Counted from the stretch's first letter, positions 22,292 to 33,467 are shown. The stretch is DNA of 64,000 nucleotides from Myxocyprinus asiaticus (GCF_019703515.2 NC_059365.1:41002501-41066500), one strand, 5' to 3'. Numbers and translations are program-made. The notes: generated by a model from the sequence alone, not told the origin.

Positions 22292-23308
22292 ATGGGAAAA
22301 TCAAAAGAAATCAGCCAAGAACTCAAAAAAAAAAGAAAGAAAAACAAAACAAAAAAATTTGTGGACCTCCACAAGTCTGGTTCATCCTTGGGAGCAATTT
22401 CCAAATGCCATAAGGTACCACGTTCATCTGTACACACAATAGTATGCAAGTATAAATACCATGGGACCATGCAGCCATCATACCACTCAGGAAGTAGACG
22501 CATTCTGTCTCACAGAGATGAACATAGTTTGGTGCGAAAAAGTGAAAATCAATCCCAGAACAACAGCAAAGGACCTTGTGAAGATGCTGGAGGAAACACG
22601 TAGACAAGCATCTATATCAACAGTAAAATGAGTCATATATCGACATAACCTGAAAGGTTGCTCAGCAAGGAAAAAGCCAATGCTCCAAAACCGCCATAAA
22701 AAAAGCCAGACTACAGTTTGCAAGTGCACATGGGGACAAAGATCATATTTTTGGGAGAAATTTCCTCTGATGAAACAAAAATTGACCTTTTTGGCCATAA
22801 TGACCATCGTTATGTTTGGAGGAAAAAGGGTGAGGCTTGGAAGCTGAAGAACACCATCCCAACAGTGAAGCAGGAGGGTGGCAGCATCATGTTGTGGGGG
22901 TGCTTTGCTGCAGAAGGGACTGGTGCATTTCACAAAATAGATGGCATCATGAGGAAGGAAAATGATGTAGATATATTGAAGCAACATCTCAAGACATCAG
23001 CCATGAATTTAAAGCTCAGTCGCAAATGGGTCTTACAAATGGACAATGACCCCAAGCTTACCTCCAAAGTTGTGGCAAAATGGCTTGAGGACAACAAAGT
23101 CAAGGTATTGGAGTGGCCATCACAAAGCCCTGACCTCAATCCGATAGAAAATTTGTGGACAGAACTGAAAAAGCATGTGCGAGCAAGGAGACCTACAAAC
23201 CTGACTCAGTTACACCAGTTCTGTCTGGAGGAATGGGCCAAAATTCCAGCAACTTATTGTGTGAAGCTTGTGGAAGGCTACCCAAAACATTTATGTTTTA
23301 ACATTTAA
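22292..23308 (+). pseudogene. Tc1 transposase pseudogene
   Basis: The first frame (22292-22603) begins MGKSKEISQELKKK and contains the paired-like DNA-binding start with VDLHKSGSSLGAISKCHKVP. An A-rich stretch inserts about ten Lys/Asn/Thr-rich residues ahead of VDLHKSG. A frameshift then ends the frame after EDAGGNT. The second frame (22718-23308) carries the DDE catalytic domain: SDETKIDLFGHNDHRYVW, MDNDPKLTSKVV and SPDLNPIENLW, so the Asp, Asp and Glu positions remain. The two frames are out of phase and separated by stops, so no full protein can be made. Confidence 0.9.
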
Positions 23309-23450
23309 GACCCAAGTTAACAGTTTAAAGCCAATGCTACTAAATACTAAAAAAGTGTATGTAAACTTCTTACCCACTGGGAATGTGATGAATGATATAA
23401 AAGCTGAAATAAATCATTCTCTACTATTATCCTGACATTTCTGACATTTT

Positions 23451-23908
23451 TAAAAAATGTTTTATTATTATTTCTTTTTTTATTTTATTTTATCCCCTTT
23501 TCTCCCCAATTTTGGAATGCCCAATTCCCACTACTTACTAGGTCCTCGTGGTGGCGCGGTTACTCACCTCAATCCAGGTGGTGGAGGACAAGTCTCAGTT
23601 GCCTCCACTTCTGAGACAGTCAATCCATGCATCTTTTCACATGGCTTGCTGTGCATGACTCACAGCATGTTGAGGCTCATGCTACTCTCCGCGATCCACG
23701 CACAACTTACCACGCGCCCCATTGAGAGCAAGAACCACTTAATCACAACCACGAGGAGGTTACCCCGTGTGACTACCCTCCCTAACAACTGGGCCAATTT
23801 GGTTGCTTAGGAGACCTGGCTGGAGTCACTCAGCACACCCTGGATTTGAACTCGTGACTCCCAGGGGTGGTAGTCAGCGTCAATATTCGCTGAGATATCC
23901 AGGCCCCC
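23451..23908 (-). mobile_element. tRNA-derived SINE inside the Tc1 element
   Basis: On the minus strand it begins GGGGGCCTGGATATCTCAGC (tRNA-like head), has a B-box-like GAGTTCAAATCC, and continues with CTGGAGTCACTC / GGTCTCCTAAGCAACC-type body blocks to an A-rich tail (rc of TTTTCTCCCC). The flanks CTGACATTT (about 23432-23440 and 23909-23917) form the target duplication. The Tc1 right arm resumes immediately afterward. Three other copies are present (53512, 58225 and 60719). Confidence 0.85.
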
Positions 23909-24499
23909 CTGACATTTCACATTCTTAAAATAAAGCAGTGATCCTAACTGACCTAAGACAGGCAATGTTTTCTATGATTAAATGTCAGGACTTGTGAAAA
24001 ACTGGGTTGAACTGTATTTGGATAAGGTGTATGTAAATTTCTGACTATATGCAGTTATAGCAACATAAATAAAAAGGGTGACTTTCATGCGACTTTCATA
24101 GTGAGCCAATTTTATAAATGCTTAATAAACTTATTAATACTTATTTTAATCAAAATCATGAAATGTCATAATTCATGATTTATGTCACAATGCAGCAAAA
24201 ATAGAAAACTATAGTGAGATTAAAAGGTGTTGTGTTTTGTCACTTTCCTTGTCACTTGGATGTCAAAATGAATGGTGCTACTCCAAGTAGTGTCTTACCA
24301 ACAGTTTTCTGCAAAAACACTTTTCAGGTCTTGATGCTCTTCTACAGCAGTGTATAATCATTAGTATTCTCTCTTGTTTGCCAAAAATATATCGATTTTC
24401 CACAAACCCTTTATTTTATGGGCTATTTCTGAACTATAATTTATTGTACCTTGCAACGCTTTAATTTAATTAGGATGTTTTTATCAACCTAAGTGACCT

Positions 24500-24720
24500 C
24501 AAAAAGGGAACCTAATGCAAAATTGACAACCACTACTAATTATAATTATACCCATGACCCATTACCATCAATAACCTATGAAAGTGTACCTTAATGTAAA
24601 GTAAACACCTGTGAACCATTTATTAATGAGTTACCAACGTTAGTAACCTATGAAAGTGTATCGCAATGTAAAGTGAACACATGTGAAACATTTATTGAGT
24701 TACTGGCATTAATAATGTTT
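24500..24720 (-). repeat. Minisatellite block in the left arm
   Basis: Two clear units and one weak unit of about 70 bp, each carrying GTACCTTAATGTAAAGT-like sequence followed by CACMTGTGAAMCATTTATT. On the minus strand this reads ACTTTACATTAAGGTACACTT, the same core as the array at 29045-29440 and as the element's own end. Confidence 0.75.
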
Positions 24721-24769
24721 TTTTTAATGTCTTTTTAATTTTTTTTTTACCATATAGTTTTCCTAAAAA

Positions 24770-24830
24770 TTAAAGGTGCAGTATGTAAGATTCAGAAACC
24801 CTTGTTATTAATGACACCTGTGGCCGTTAA
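24770..24830. mobile_element. TTAA-flanked terminus remnant
   Basis: TTAA followed by AGGTGCAGTATGTAAGATT resembles the ends TTAAAGGTGAAGTGTGTAAT at 40621 and its partner at 45160. No inverse partner was found nearby, so it is a solo or cryptic end. TTAA targets suit piggyBac or Kolobok elements. Confidence 0.45.
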
Positions 24831-25639
24831 GTAAACTGCAGCCATCTACCTGTTGTGCATGATCGTGCACACACTCCATAGGGATGCTAGCATCGACCAA
24901 AACAATGACGTAACATACAAAGAGGCTGAACATGATTCACCGGCATCATGCTAATAGATGAGGTAGCATAATTAAAATTACACAGTTATGATTGTTTTAA
25001 TACAGACTTTGAGACTGTATGTTATATTTGACTCTCCAGTGCTGGAACAGGGCTAAAACAAAGTGTGGATATAGGTCTGACTATGTGAGACTGTAGTTTG
25101 AAGTAATCACTTTTCTTTGCATGATACATTGACTGCATTTATACGATAGCCTATGTCGGCGTTAGCTAGCTAACCAGCTTTATCAATAGCTGTTAGCTAA
25201 ATTTGGTGGAGATGACAGTAGCGGTTTATAAAATAGACTGTACATTATAAATATGTTGACACAATTCAGTATTGATGTGATTCCATCACAACTGTCATTT
25301 TGATATATCAATGCACTATTGTTTTATAATAATAGATTGTATGTATTATCTGTATAACCAAGTTACGTTACACTAATGAATGGAGCTTTTTGCATTATCT
25401 TGAACATTGTCTAGCATTCATTTCATGTATTATTGTAGTTTACCTTGCTGAATAATTACAGATTAACATTGACATTAACCTGACTTTAGTATAAAGAGTC
25501 ATTGAAATTATTTGAAAGTTACGAATCAAGATAGCTTGCAATTCATCAGCATTAGCAGGCAAGATCAAGTTAGCTAAAATTACACAGATCAATCCTTATG
25601 GCACTATATTTCACATGCTTTGCAGTTATGTAAGCTTAC
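24831..25639. other. Interior of the composite element, no gene seen
   Basis: About 800 bp of AT-rich sequence between the left arm and the exon-like frame. It contains GTTAGCTAGCTAAC-like inverted words near 25162-25200. No coding feature. Confidence 0.45.
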
Positions 25640-26023
25640 CTGTCCAATAAGAAGAACACCAATTCAGGGTCGGTTTTGATCCCCAAAACCGAATGAAGGT
25701 CCCTCCAGGAATCAAATGCCTTGCCGATGTTCACTCTAGTTTTTGCTTGACCATGATCACGTTTCTGCTTAGCCAGATGGGATTCAGTAGATAATTTTCT
25801 TTTTTTTTTTTGGCTTACTCTGAGTTTGTGTAGGAGTCGGTATTGTGCTGGGATCCAGCCGTTTGCTGCATTCCATCTCTAAGATAATGTTACCTAGTGT
25901 TGCTGACTGTTGTCGCTGTTGAATAGCGGAAGAGAAACTACTGTCTGAGGCAAGGCTTTCAGGATTGTGCATAAACGTCACATCCTTTGGATTTTCCCGG
26001 CAAAAGCGACCTGCTCCCTTCAC
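25640..26023 (-). pseudogene. Exon-like coding remnant of unknown family
   Basis: The minus-strand frame from 26023 begins MKGAGRFCRENPKDVTFMHN. After a frame break at a poly-A run near 25800 it resumes with ESHLAKQKRDHGQAKTRVNI and FDSWRDLHSVLGIKTDPELV, ending at a good splice-donor match (CAG|GTAAG on the minus strand at about 25643-25636). The last block resembles a short domain found near the N-terminus of many uncharacterised fish transposon-associated proteins, from memory only. The upstream edge is where DIRS copy C begins, so the start codon may not be the original. I cannot name a function. It may be the first exon of the composite element's own transposase. Confidence 0.4.
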
Positions 26024-26049
26024 AAGAAAATCAGTCTACAGGCTTTAAT

Positions 26050-28145
26050 GGACACGAGGACAGGCCTCTTCCTCCCCCATCCCAGGCTGTTCCAGGGGTG
26101 GTCACAAGGAGCCAGGTAAGTGCTTCGATGTCCCTAGACTCAGCACGGCCACAACATGGTGTGGCACCTTAAGCTCCGCCCTGCTGTGAGGCCCCACCTG
26201 CCGGTACGTCTGACAACATTGTCCCTTTGGTCCCCCTTGCGCGGAACTTGGACGCATGGACCGTCTGACTCGGCTACGCAATTCAGTTCACCAGGCAACC
26301 GCCCAGGTTCAGCAGTATCCACTTCACCTTGGTGAAGGACGAAAATGCTGCTGTCTTGCACGCAGAGCTTGCTACCCTCCTATGGAAGGGTGCGATAGAA
26401 CCTGTCCCTCCGGCCAAGATGAAGAAGGGGTTTTACAGCCCCTACTTCATCGTACCAAAAAAAGGCGGTGGGTTGCGGCCAATCTTGGACCTGCGAGTAC
26501 TGAACTGGGCTTTACACAGACTCCCGTTCAAGATTCTGACGCAAAAACGCATTCTGGCGAGCATCTGGCATCAAGATTGGTTTTGCGGCGGTAGACCTGA
26601 AGGACGCGTACTTCCATGTCTCGATTCTACCTCGACACAGACCCTTCCTGCGGTTTGCATTCGAGGGTCAGACGTATCAGTACAAGGTCCTCCCTTTCGG
26701 CCTGTCCTTGTCTCCTCGCGTCTTCATGAAAGTCGCAGAGGCAGCCCTTGCCCCGATAAGGGAAGTGGGCATTCGCGTTCTCAATTATCTCGACGATTGG
26801 TTAATCCTAGCTCACTCTCGGTACATGTTGTGTGCACACAGGGACTTGGTGCTCTCACACCTCAGCCGACTAGGGCTTCGGGTCAACTGGGAAAAGAGCA
26901 AGCTCCTCCCGGTTCAGAGCATCTCTTTCACGCCTCATGAACGAGCATGCACAATCGGTGCTGGCCTGTTTGAAGGCATTCAAACAGAAAACAGCAGTTC
27001 CACTGAAACTCTTTCAGAGGCTCCTGGGGCATATGGCATCCTCAGCGGTGGCCACCCCGCTCGGGTTGATGCATACGAGACCGCTTCAGCACTGGCTTCA
27101 GACTCGAGTCCCGAGATGGGCATGGTGCCGTGGGACACATCTCGTGGTCATCACGCCGGTCTGTCACCATAGCAAGGTTCTACAACCTCCAGGTGGAACC
27201 GGTTTCGTCCCAGGTAGTGGCACGCAATACAAGCGGATAAGCCTGGGATAGCCGGCCAGGTGTATCGCTTGCACATAGCGCCTTCCATCTCCTTTTGAGC
27301 TGAAGACGTGAGCCATTAATTCCCAGTAGTGTTCACAAACTTTGTTTCCTGGTTGACTTCCTCCGAGCCCTGTGGCAGTCGAATATTTGGAGAGACTCGC
27401 TGCTGGCCCAGTACACGTGCTAACTAAGAGTCCTGTTCTGGGGTAGGTGCTCCGCATGTGGCGGTTCCCTGTAAGGCTAACCCTATGCGATATATACCTT
27501 CCGCTAATTTGTTTCCCTGTTGGCAAACTGCGTCTTCCTTGGGCAGAGCCCCTCTACCCCAATCTCCATGTTTGTAGTAACTCCTCCCCCGTTGGTTAGG
27601 ATCTACCTTGAAGACTCTCCACATGGTCGGAAAGACCATATGACTTATTTTTCCACTTAAACATCCCCCCCTCTTTGGGCGAGGTGTGGTCTCTGCGGTG
27701 TCCTCCCCTTGGGAGGGACACCCCCCGACTAGCCCTGGCGGCCCAGTTGGATAATCCCCCTTCTTTTTAAGGAGTGGAAAAAGAGAAGGGGAAAAGAGGC
27801 CACGACTGGGTTAGCCTGTCTCTATCTTTTGGGTAGTCAACTTGTCCCCAAAGGGCCGTTCGACGCTCATAACTATGTTAGGGGAGATTACGTGTCGACC
27901 TGGTGTGCTGGCTACGAGACACACAGTGGTCTGCCCACCACACACCGCCAGTTCACGTAACACAGTTCAGCCAGTTGTGGCGTTTCGTATAGGGACCCCT
28001 AGTGTCACTTCATCGACACAACGTCGAGTGAGTGACAGATAGGGAACGTCATGGTTACTTGCGTAACCTCCATTCCCTGATGGAGGGAACGAGATGTTGT
28101 GTCCCTCCTGCCACAATGCTGAACTACCCGCTGAAATGGCTGGAC
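26050..28145 (+). mobile_element. DIRS-type retrotransposon, copy C (partial)
   Basis: Plus-orientated. Homology with copy B starts at about 26052 (CACGAGGACAGGCCTCTTCC), within the gag-RT region, so the 5' part is missing. Reverse transcriptase follows (26329-26930). Near 27172 the sequence jumps to the last residues of the tyrosine recombinase (ARFYNLQVEP, about 27177-27240), omitting RNase H and most of the recombinase. The 3' non-coding zone (27240-28040) and the start of the terminal complementary region with GTTCCCTGATGGAGGGAAC (28075-28100) remain. It ends abruptly at about 28145. It lies inside the 21806-33837 element. Confidence 0.8.
26329..26940 (+). pseudogene. DIRS reverse transcriptase, broken
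   Basis: The frame from 26329 carries the fingers part: LATLLWKGAIEPVP, GFYSPYFIVPKKGGGLRPIL and DLRVLNWALHRLPFK. It shifts out of phase near 26580. An overlapping frame (26708-27172) holds the palm with SPRVFMKVAEAALAPIREVG and the catalytic-type YLDDWLILAHSR. Thumb residues follow (LRVNWEKSKLLPVQS). At least two frame breaks make it inactive. Confidence 0.85.
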
Positions 28146-29039
28146 CCAGCCTGCTGGCCAATCACAGCTTTGAAAAGTCAGGTGAGCCACCATTAACCAA
28201 TTGTGTTTCCTGTAACATACTACTTTTATAAAATGTATCTTGTTATTTTGTTATTAATTCAATAATGGATTATGATATTTTATTTTGTTTGGTACATGGT
28301 TTAAAATGAGGAGCTGATTGGTGAGAAGTCTTTTTCATTTTCAAAGCAGTGACTGGCTGGGATTTCTGTGAAAGGCAGGTTGTGTCCATGAACTAGATTC
28401 ACTTTAATATTTTACAGAAAGTATATTTTGTTATGGCAGTTTGCATTGTGACAGTAAGAGGCTGTGAATGTACTGGAACAGTTTTGCTAGTTATATGCTA
28501 TACTGTTCATGCCAGGTATTTGTTGGTAAGCTATGGTAGTTTAAGCTAGCATGAGTTTGCATATGTTAGTAAATATAATGTTTAAGTGCTCGTTTTCCCC
28601 TTAATGATAGTGTAAAATTGCAGATTTTGAAATGTTTATGACCAATTGTACTGTTATTTGCTTTACATAAGGTTCACTGTGGGTTAATTGCATCCCACCA
28701 GGCTTTATTAAATAAATTCATTCTCACACTTAACCTTGCTTCTAATATTCTTGAAATTAATATATTGCACTATATTTTTTAAGTGAAATTATTTATAAAT
28801 TGCTCATGTGTTTTCTATGGAGTACATTAAAAATGTAAGAAAAAACATTGTTATGTTTTATGAAGGTAAATTTGACTGTTTATCTGCTTTACATAAAGTT
28901 CAGTAAATGGTCATCAGACTATATTACATAATATATGTTAATTTATGTACATGATTTATGATGTAATACTAAAGCATTAGGCACTCATTTACAAAATAAC
29001 CTGCAGGAGTTGATAACTCTTTAAATGTTTTTATTTTTT
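28146..29039. other. Interior of the composite element, no gene seen
   Basis: About 900 bp, AT-rich, between DIRS copy C and the right minisatellite. No coding or structural feature recognised. Confidence 0.5.
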
Positions 29040-29044
29040 ATTTT

Positions 29045-29440
29045 ATTTTTGTTTTGTCCATTTTACATTAATGCACGCTTTATAGGTTACTAATGTAGGT
29101 ATCTCAATAAATGGTTCACTGTTATCCACTTTACATTGAGGTACACTTTCATAGCTTATAAATGATGGTAAGTCATCAATCAATGATTCATGGGTGTCCA
29201 CTTTACATTAAGGTACACTTTCATAGCTTATTAATGTTGGCAAGTCATTAATAAATGGTTCACGGGTATCCACTTTACATTAAGGTACACTTTCATAGCT
29301 TGCTAATGTTGGTAAGTCATTAATATAGTAAATGGTTTATGGCTAACTCAATACAAAGGCCATAGTTGTCCAGCTTGCATTGTGGTATCTTTTTAAGGTT
29401 GCTAAATAAGTTTGTAAATCCACCTTACATTAAGTCTTGT
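29045..29440 (+). repeat. Minisatellite of about 70 bp in the right arm
   Basis: The core TCCACTTTACATTAAGGTAC followed by ACTTTCATAGCTT starts at about 29056 (diverged), 29125, 29196, 29268, 29367 (diverged) and 29417 (partial). The middle units are about 70 bp apart. The units also share GGTAAGTCATTAATAAATGG-type sequence. The core equals the terminal ACTTTACATTAAGGTAC of the element that contains it. Confidence 0.9.
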
Positions 29441-29597
29441 ATTGCAAGGTACGGGTATTGTTACTTAATTCATAAATCACAATAAAATGAAGGGAAATAA
29501 AGAATATAGATATACTTTTGATAAGTGAGAGAAACGTCATGGTTACTGGTGTAACCTCCGTTCCCTGATGGAGGGAACAAGACGTTGGTGTCGATGT

Positions 29598-29740
29598 AGT
29601 GACACTAGGGGTCACTCTTGGGAGCCCGAGACACCTTTGGTCTTTGATAAAAGGCCAATGAAAATTGGCGAGTGGTATTTGCATGCCACTCCCCTGGACA
29701 TACCGGTATAAAAGGAGCTGGTATGCAACCACTCATTCAG
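29598..29740 (-). repeat. DIRS copy B inverted terminal repeat, left
   Basis: Inverse match to 33100-33240, including the TATAAAAGGAGCTGG segment. The outermost 29534-29597 carries the complementary-region motif GTTCCCTGATGGAGGGAAC-like (one base changed). Confidence 0.85.
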
Positions 29741-30619
29741 GTTTTACGCTGAGGAGCCGATATAAGGTCCGGCCATTTCAGCGGGTAGTTCAGCATTGTG
29801 GCCGGAGGGACCAACATGACGTTCCTTATCTGTCACTCACTCGACATTGGTGTCGATTTAGTGACACTAGGGGTCCCTATACAAAACACCACAAGGCTGA
29901 ACTGTGTTACATGAACTGGCGGTGTGTGGTGGGCAGACCACTGTGTGTCTCGTAGCCAGCACACCAGGTCGACACGTAATCTCCCCCAACATAGTTATGA
30001 GCGTCGAACAGCCCTTTGGGGACAAGTCGACTACCCATAGAGACAGCTTAACCCAGTCGTGGCCTCTTTTCCCCTTCTCTTTTTCCACTCCCTAAAAAAG
30101 AAGGGGGATTATCCGACTGGGCCGCCAGGTCTAGTCGGGGGGTGTCCCTCCCCAGGGGAAGACACCGTGGAGACCACACATTACCCCAAGAGAGGGGGGG
30201 ATATTTAAGTGGAAGAATACATCATATGGTCTTTCCAACCATGTGGAGAGCCTTCAAGGTAAATCCTGCCCAATGGGGGAGGAGTTACTACAAACATGGA
30301 GATTGGGGCAGAGGGGCTCTGCCCAAGGAAGACGCAGTTTGCCAACAGGGAAACGAACTAGCGGAAGATATAGATCGCATGGGGTTAGCCTTACAGGGAA
30401 CCACCAAATGCGGAGCACCTACCCCAGAACAGGGCTCTTAGCGCGTGTACTGGACCGGCAGTGAGTCTCTCCGAAGACTCGACTGCCACAGGGCTCGGAG
30501 GAAGTCAACCAGGGAACAAAGTCTGTGAACACTACTGGGAATTAATGGCGCACGTCTTCAGCTCCAAGGGAGGTGGAAGGCGCTATGTGCAAGTGATACA
30601 CCTGGCCAGCTATCCCGGG

Positions 30620-31010
30620 CTTATCCGCTTGTGTTGCGTGCCACTACCTGGGACGAAACCGGTTCCACCCGGAGGTTGTAGAACCTTGCACAGGTGTTGG
30701 GTGTTGCCCAGCCCGCTGCTCTGCAAATGTCTGTTAGAGAGGCACCCCTGGCCAGGGCCCATGGAGCCATTACACCCCTAATAAAATAGGCTGGTAGCTC
30801 TACCGGGGACGGCATGCCCTAGGCAACATATGCCATAGTTATGGCGTCAATGAGCCAGTGGGCGATCCTCTGCTTGGAGACAGCGCTTCCTTTCCGCTGT
30901 GCACCAAAAGCAGACAAAGAGCTGCTCAGAGATTCTAAAGCCCTGCGTGCGATCCAAATAGATGCGTAAAGCGCACACCGGACACAGCGACGACAGGGCT
31001 GGGCCGAGTC
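30620..31010 (-). pseudogene. DIRS tyrosine recombinase C-terminal part, copy B
   Basis: Reading frames on the minus strand show CALRIYLDRTQGFRISEQL, AHWLIDAITMAYVA, then RGVMAPWALARGASLTDICR and CARFYNLRVEPVSSQVVA with the catalytic-type Tyr. Where copy A has HSTRG (the H-x-x-R motif), this copy reads YFIRG, so the motif His is changed. Several frame breaks are present, and the N-terminal half is absent. Confidence 0.75.
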
Positions 31011-31153
31011 GGATGGTCCGGACCAGCCCTCGTGACGGATTGGAAAGCGCAAGCCATGCGTCCAAGTTCCGCGCAAGGGGGACCAAAGGGACAACGTCAT
31101 CGGATGTACCGGCAGGTGGGGCCTCGCGGCAGGGTGGAGCTCAAGGTGCCACA

Positions 31154-32821
31154 TCACGTCGTGGCCGTGCTGAGTCTAAGGACATCGAAGCACTTACCTG
31201 GCTCCTTGTGACCACCCCCGGAACAGCCTGGGACGGGGGAGGAAGAGGCCTGTCCTCGTGATCTATGGAGACACATCGGGGTAGATTTGTGCCACAGCTG
31301 GGCGCTCAGGGGCGGGAGACCGCCGCTGGAGCGCCAAACCTGCCAAATAGAGTGGTGGATGGTGGTCATGATGACGGCTGTGCACACCGGATACGTGACC
31401 CAGGGAACAAGGAAACCGCTCTTGCTGAGCTCTTGAGTACTGCAGCCACTTGGGCATGCAGCGCAATTAAATGCAAAAGGTAACAAAAAGATGGAGATCT
31501 GCTTACCAGCTCCAGAGCAGTGGGTTTCGTTGTCCCTGGGTCACCTGTCTTAAGGGCACTTTGAAGCCTTTCATGGGTTCTGGGCGGCCACGAGACAGGT
31601 GGCGTCTGTTCCCTGCAATGGGCTCTATGCCGGGGCCGGGCCGAAGGGGTGGGCTGCGGCGGAGCCGGTGCAGTCACCGCAGGGGGACGCCCTTGGTGAT
31701 GAGTAGACGGGGTGCGGGATCTTGAGCCGTGCCGGGGCAGGATATGCCGGCTAGCATCCATCTACTACTCTACCATCGAAAACTGCTGGGCAAAGTCCTC
31801 GACGGTGTTGCCGAATAGGCCCGCCTGGGAAATGGGGGCAGCAAGGAATCGTGTCTTGTTGGCCTCACCCATCTCAACCAGTTTGAGCCAAAGGTGGCAC
31901 TCCTGGACCACTAGTGTGGCCATCGTCCGCCCGAGAGTCCGCGCCGTGACCTCCGTCGCTCGGAGAGTGAGGTTGGTCGCTGAGCGCAGTTCCTGCATCA
32001 ATCCCGGGGCAGAACTACCCTCGTGCAGTTCCTTTAGCACCTTGGAAGACTTGCAGGAGAGCCATGGCGTGCAAGGCGGAGGCGGCTTGTCCAGCGGCAC
32101 TGTAGGCCTTGGCAGTCAGAGACGACGTAAACCTACAGGCCTTGGACGGGGGCTTTGGGCACCCGCACAAGGTGGCGGCACTCTGTGGGTGCCCAATAGG
32201 TTTCATAGGTGCACCACGAGCGCCTTTATCCACCGGGGGATTGCCGAATAGCCCTTGGCCGCCCCACCATTGAGGGTAGTGAGAGCAGGGAAGCTGAAAA
32301 GATCGGGAACGGGCAGTAAAAAGTGCGGGGGTTCAGGGAAGAGCAGTGAAATCCACTCTAACCGACGCTCGCGGCTGCCCAGGAAAGCATGTCGTCATCT
32401 CCGCGTCAGCCTGTGACTGGGCAATCGACCCCGGAGGGAGGAGCCCAGCTGAGGCTTCCAACTGGACGAGCCCGCTCTCCGATGCTGCGCTCGAGAGCTC
32501 ATCACTTTCGTGGGCTCCGAATAAGAGGTCTGCGGGGGGATACCCGGCGGAGGTGGTCCCATTGGGGTCCCCAAATTGCCCCCAGTGCTAGCCGCGCTGG
32601 CCTCATAACCGTGGGTAAAAGGACCGAGGCGGGGAGCCTCTGGGGTGGCTCGCTTTCTTACGAAGACGAGCCGCGACCGCAACGTTGCCATGGACATATT
32701 CTCGCAATGAGAACATGACCATCCACGAATGCTGTCTCCACATGAGCAGTGCCCAGACACAAAAAACAGTGATCGTGACCATTAGAAGGCGAGAGGTAAC
32801 AAGTACAACCAGGAATAACAC
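31154..32821 (-). pseudogene. DIRS gag-like region, copy B
   Basis: Minus-strand pieces in several frames: CSHCENMSMATLRSRLVFVR near 32700, the stretch with TSYSEPTKVMSS near 32510, AAGQAASALHAMALLQVFQG near 32080, and the 111-codon frame 32100-31765 with SATNLTLRATEVTARTLGR, VVQECHLWLKLVEMGEANK and PISQAGLFGNTVEDFAQQ. The last is the gag C-terminal block missing from copy A. At about 31095-31020 it passes into the RT N-terminal linker (RNLDAWLALSNPS) before the deletion. Confidence 0.7.
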
Positions 32822-33099
32822 ACAATCGGAAAAGCATCTTTAAAAAGATGCGTCTTCAAAAAGACGTTCCGTGTGTGCGCTCTTTTAGAGAATTATATAC
32901 TCTTTTAGAGGGGAAAAATGCTCTTTCAGAAAATATACTCTCTAGTTTTTCTGCCGAAGTGCCCAGGGGAGTTCTCTGCAGTGAACCAGTGCAGAGGGGG
33001 GAGAAGCCGCTGAAATGCGCCGTCAGGTCGAGAAGAGGTGAATGAACAGTAGTATTGAGCTCAATGAGCATGACTGTTCGGCTCCGAAGAGAAAATCCT

Positions 33100-33281
33100 G
33101 AATGAGTGGTTGCATACCAGCTCCTTTTATACCCGCATGTCCGGGGGAGTGGCATGCAAATACCACTCGCCAATTTTCATTGGCCTTTTATTAAAGATCA
33201 GAGGTGTCTCAGGCTCCCAAGAGTGACCCCTAGTGTCACTACATCGACACCAACTTCGAGTGAGTGACAGATAGGGAATCA
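33100..33281 (+). repeat. DIRS copy B inverted terminal repeat, right
   Basis: Inverse of 29540-29745. It ends GAGTGAGTGACAGATAGGGA, the same edge as in copy A (53035-53055). Confidence 0.85.
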
Positions 33282-33467
33282 AAGTTACAGGTATACGTTA
33301 TTGCTGTGGATGAGCATGAAGACCTGAGACATTTAAACTTTTACACGTGAGTCAAGAGCCTTATATTTTAAGGCACAATTTACAATCAAGTTTTTATTAA
33401 ACCACACAATGATGACTCTAAGACATTACAATATTACAGCTTCATTTTCTGTTATATCATAATTTTC

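Larger units (their letters stand above)
21902..24053 (+). mobile_element. Tc1/mariner element, Sleeping Beauty class
   Basis: The left inverted repeat begins CAGTTGAAGTCATAAGTTTA just after TA (21900-21901). It contains the inner direct repeat GGGTCAGAAGTTTACATTCA about 190 bp in, the IR/DR architecture known for salmonid-type Tc1 elements. The right side keeps GACCTAAGACAGGCAATG, TTAAATGTCAGGACTTGTGA and GTATGTAAATTTCTGAC, but its last bases are diverged, so the right edge is approximate. A SINE (about 23451-23908) sits in the right inverted-repeat region. It lies inside the left arm of the 21806-33837 element. Confidence 0.9.
29534..33281 (-). mobile_element. DIRS-type retrotransposon, copy B
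   Basis: Minus-orientated, about 3.75 kb. The two ends are inverted repeats. The left has GTGACACTAGGGGTCACTCT, GATAAAAGGCCAATGAAAAT and TATAAAAGGAGCTGGTATGC (29600-29750). The right has the inverse of the same words at 33105-33240. It keeps gag (about 32830-31190) and the C-terminal part of the tyrosine recombinase (about 31000-30620), but RT, RNase H and the recombinase N-terminus are missing at a join near 31000-31015. It splits the right arm of the 21806-33837 element, since arm sequence continues on both sides. Confidence 0.85.

Noticed and set aside
31154..32821. Several plus-strand frames (up to 179 codons) as genes
   Set aside because: They are antisense to DIRS gag, which has recognisable counterparts in copy A on the minus strand.
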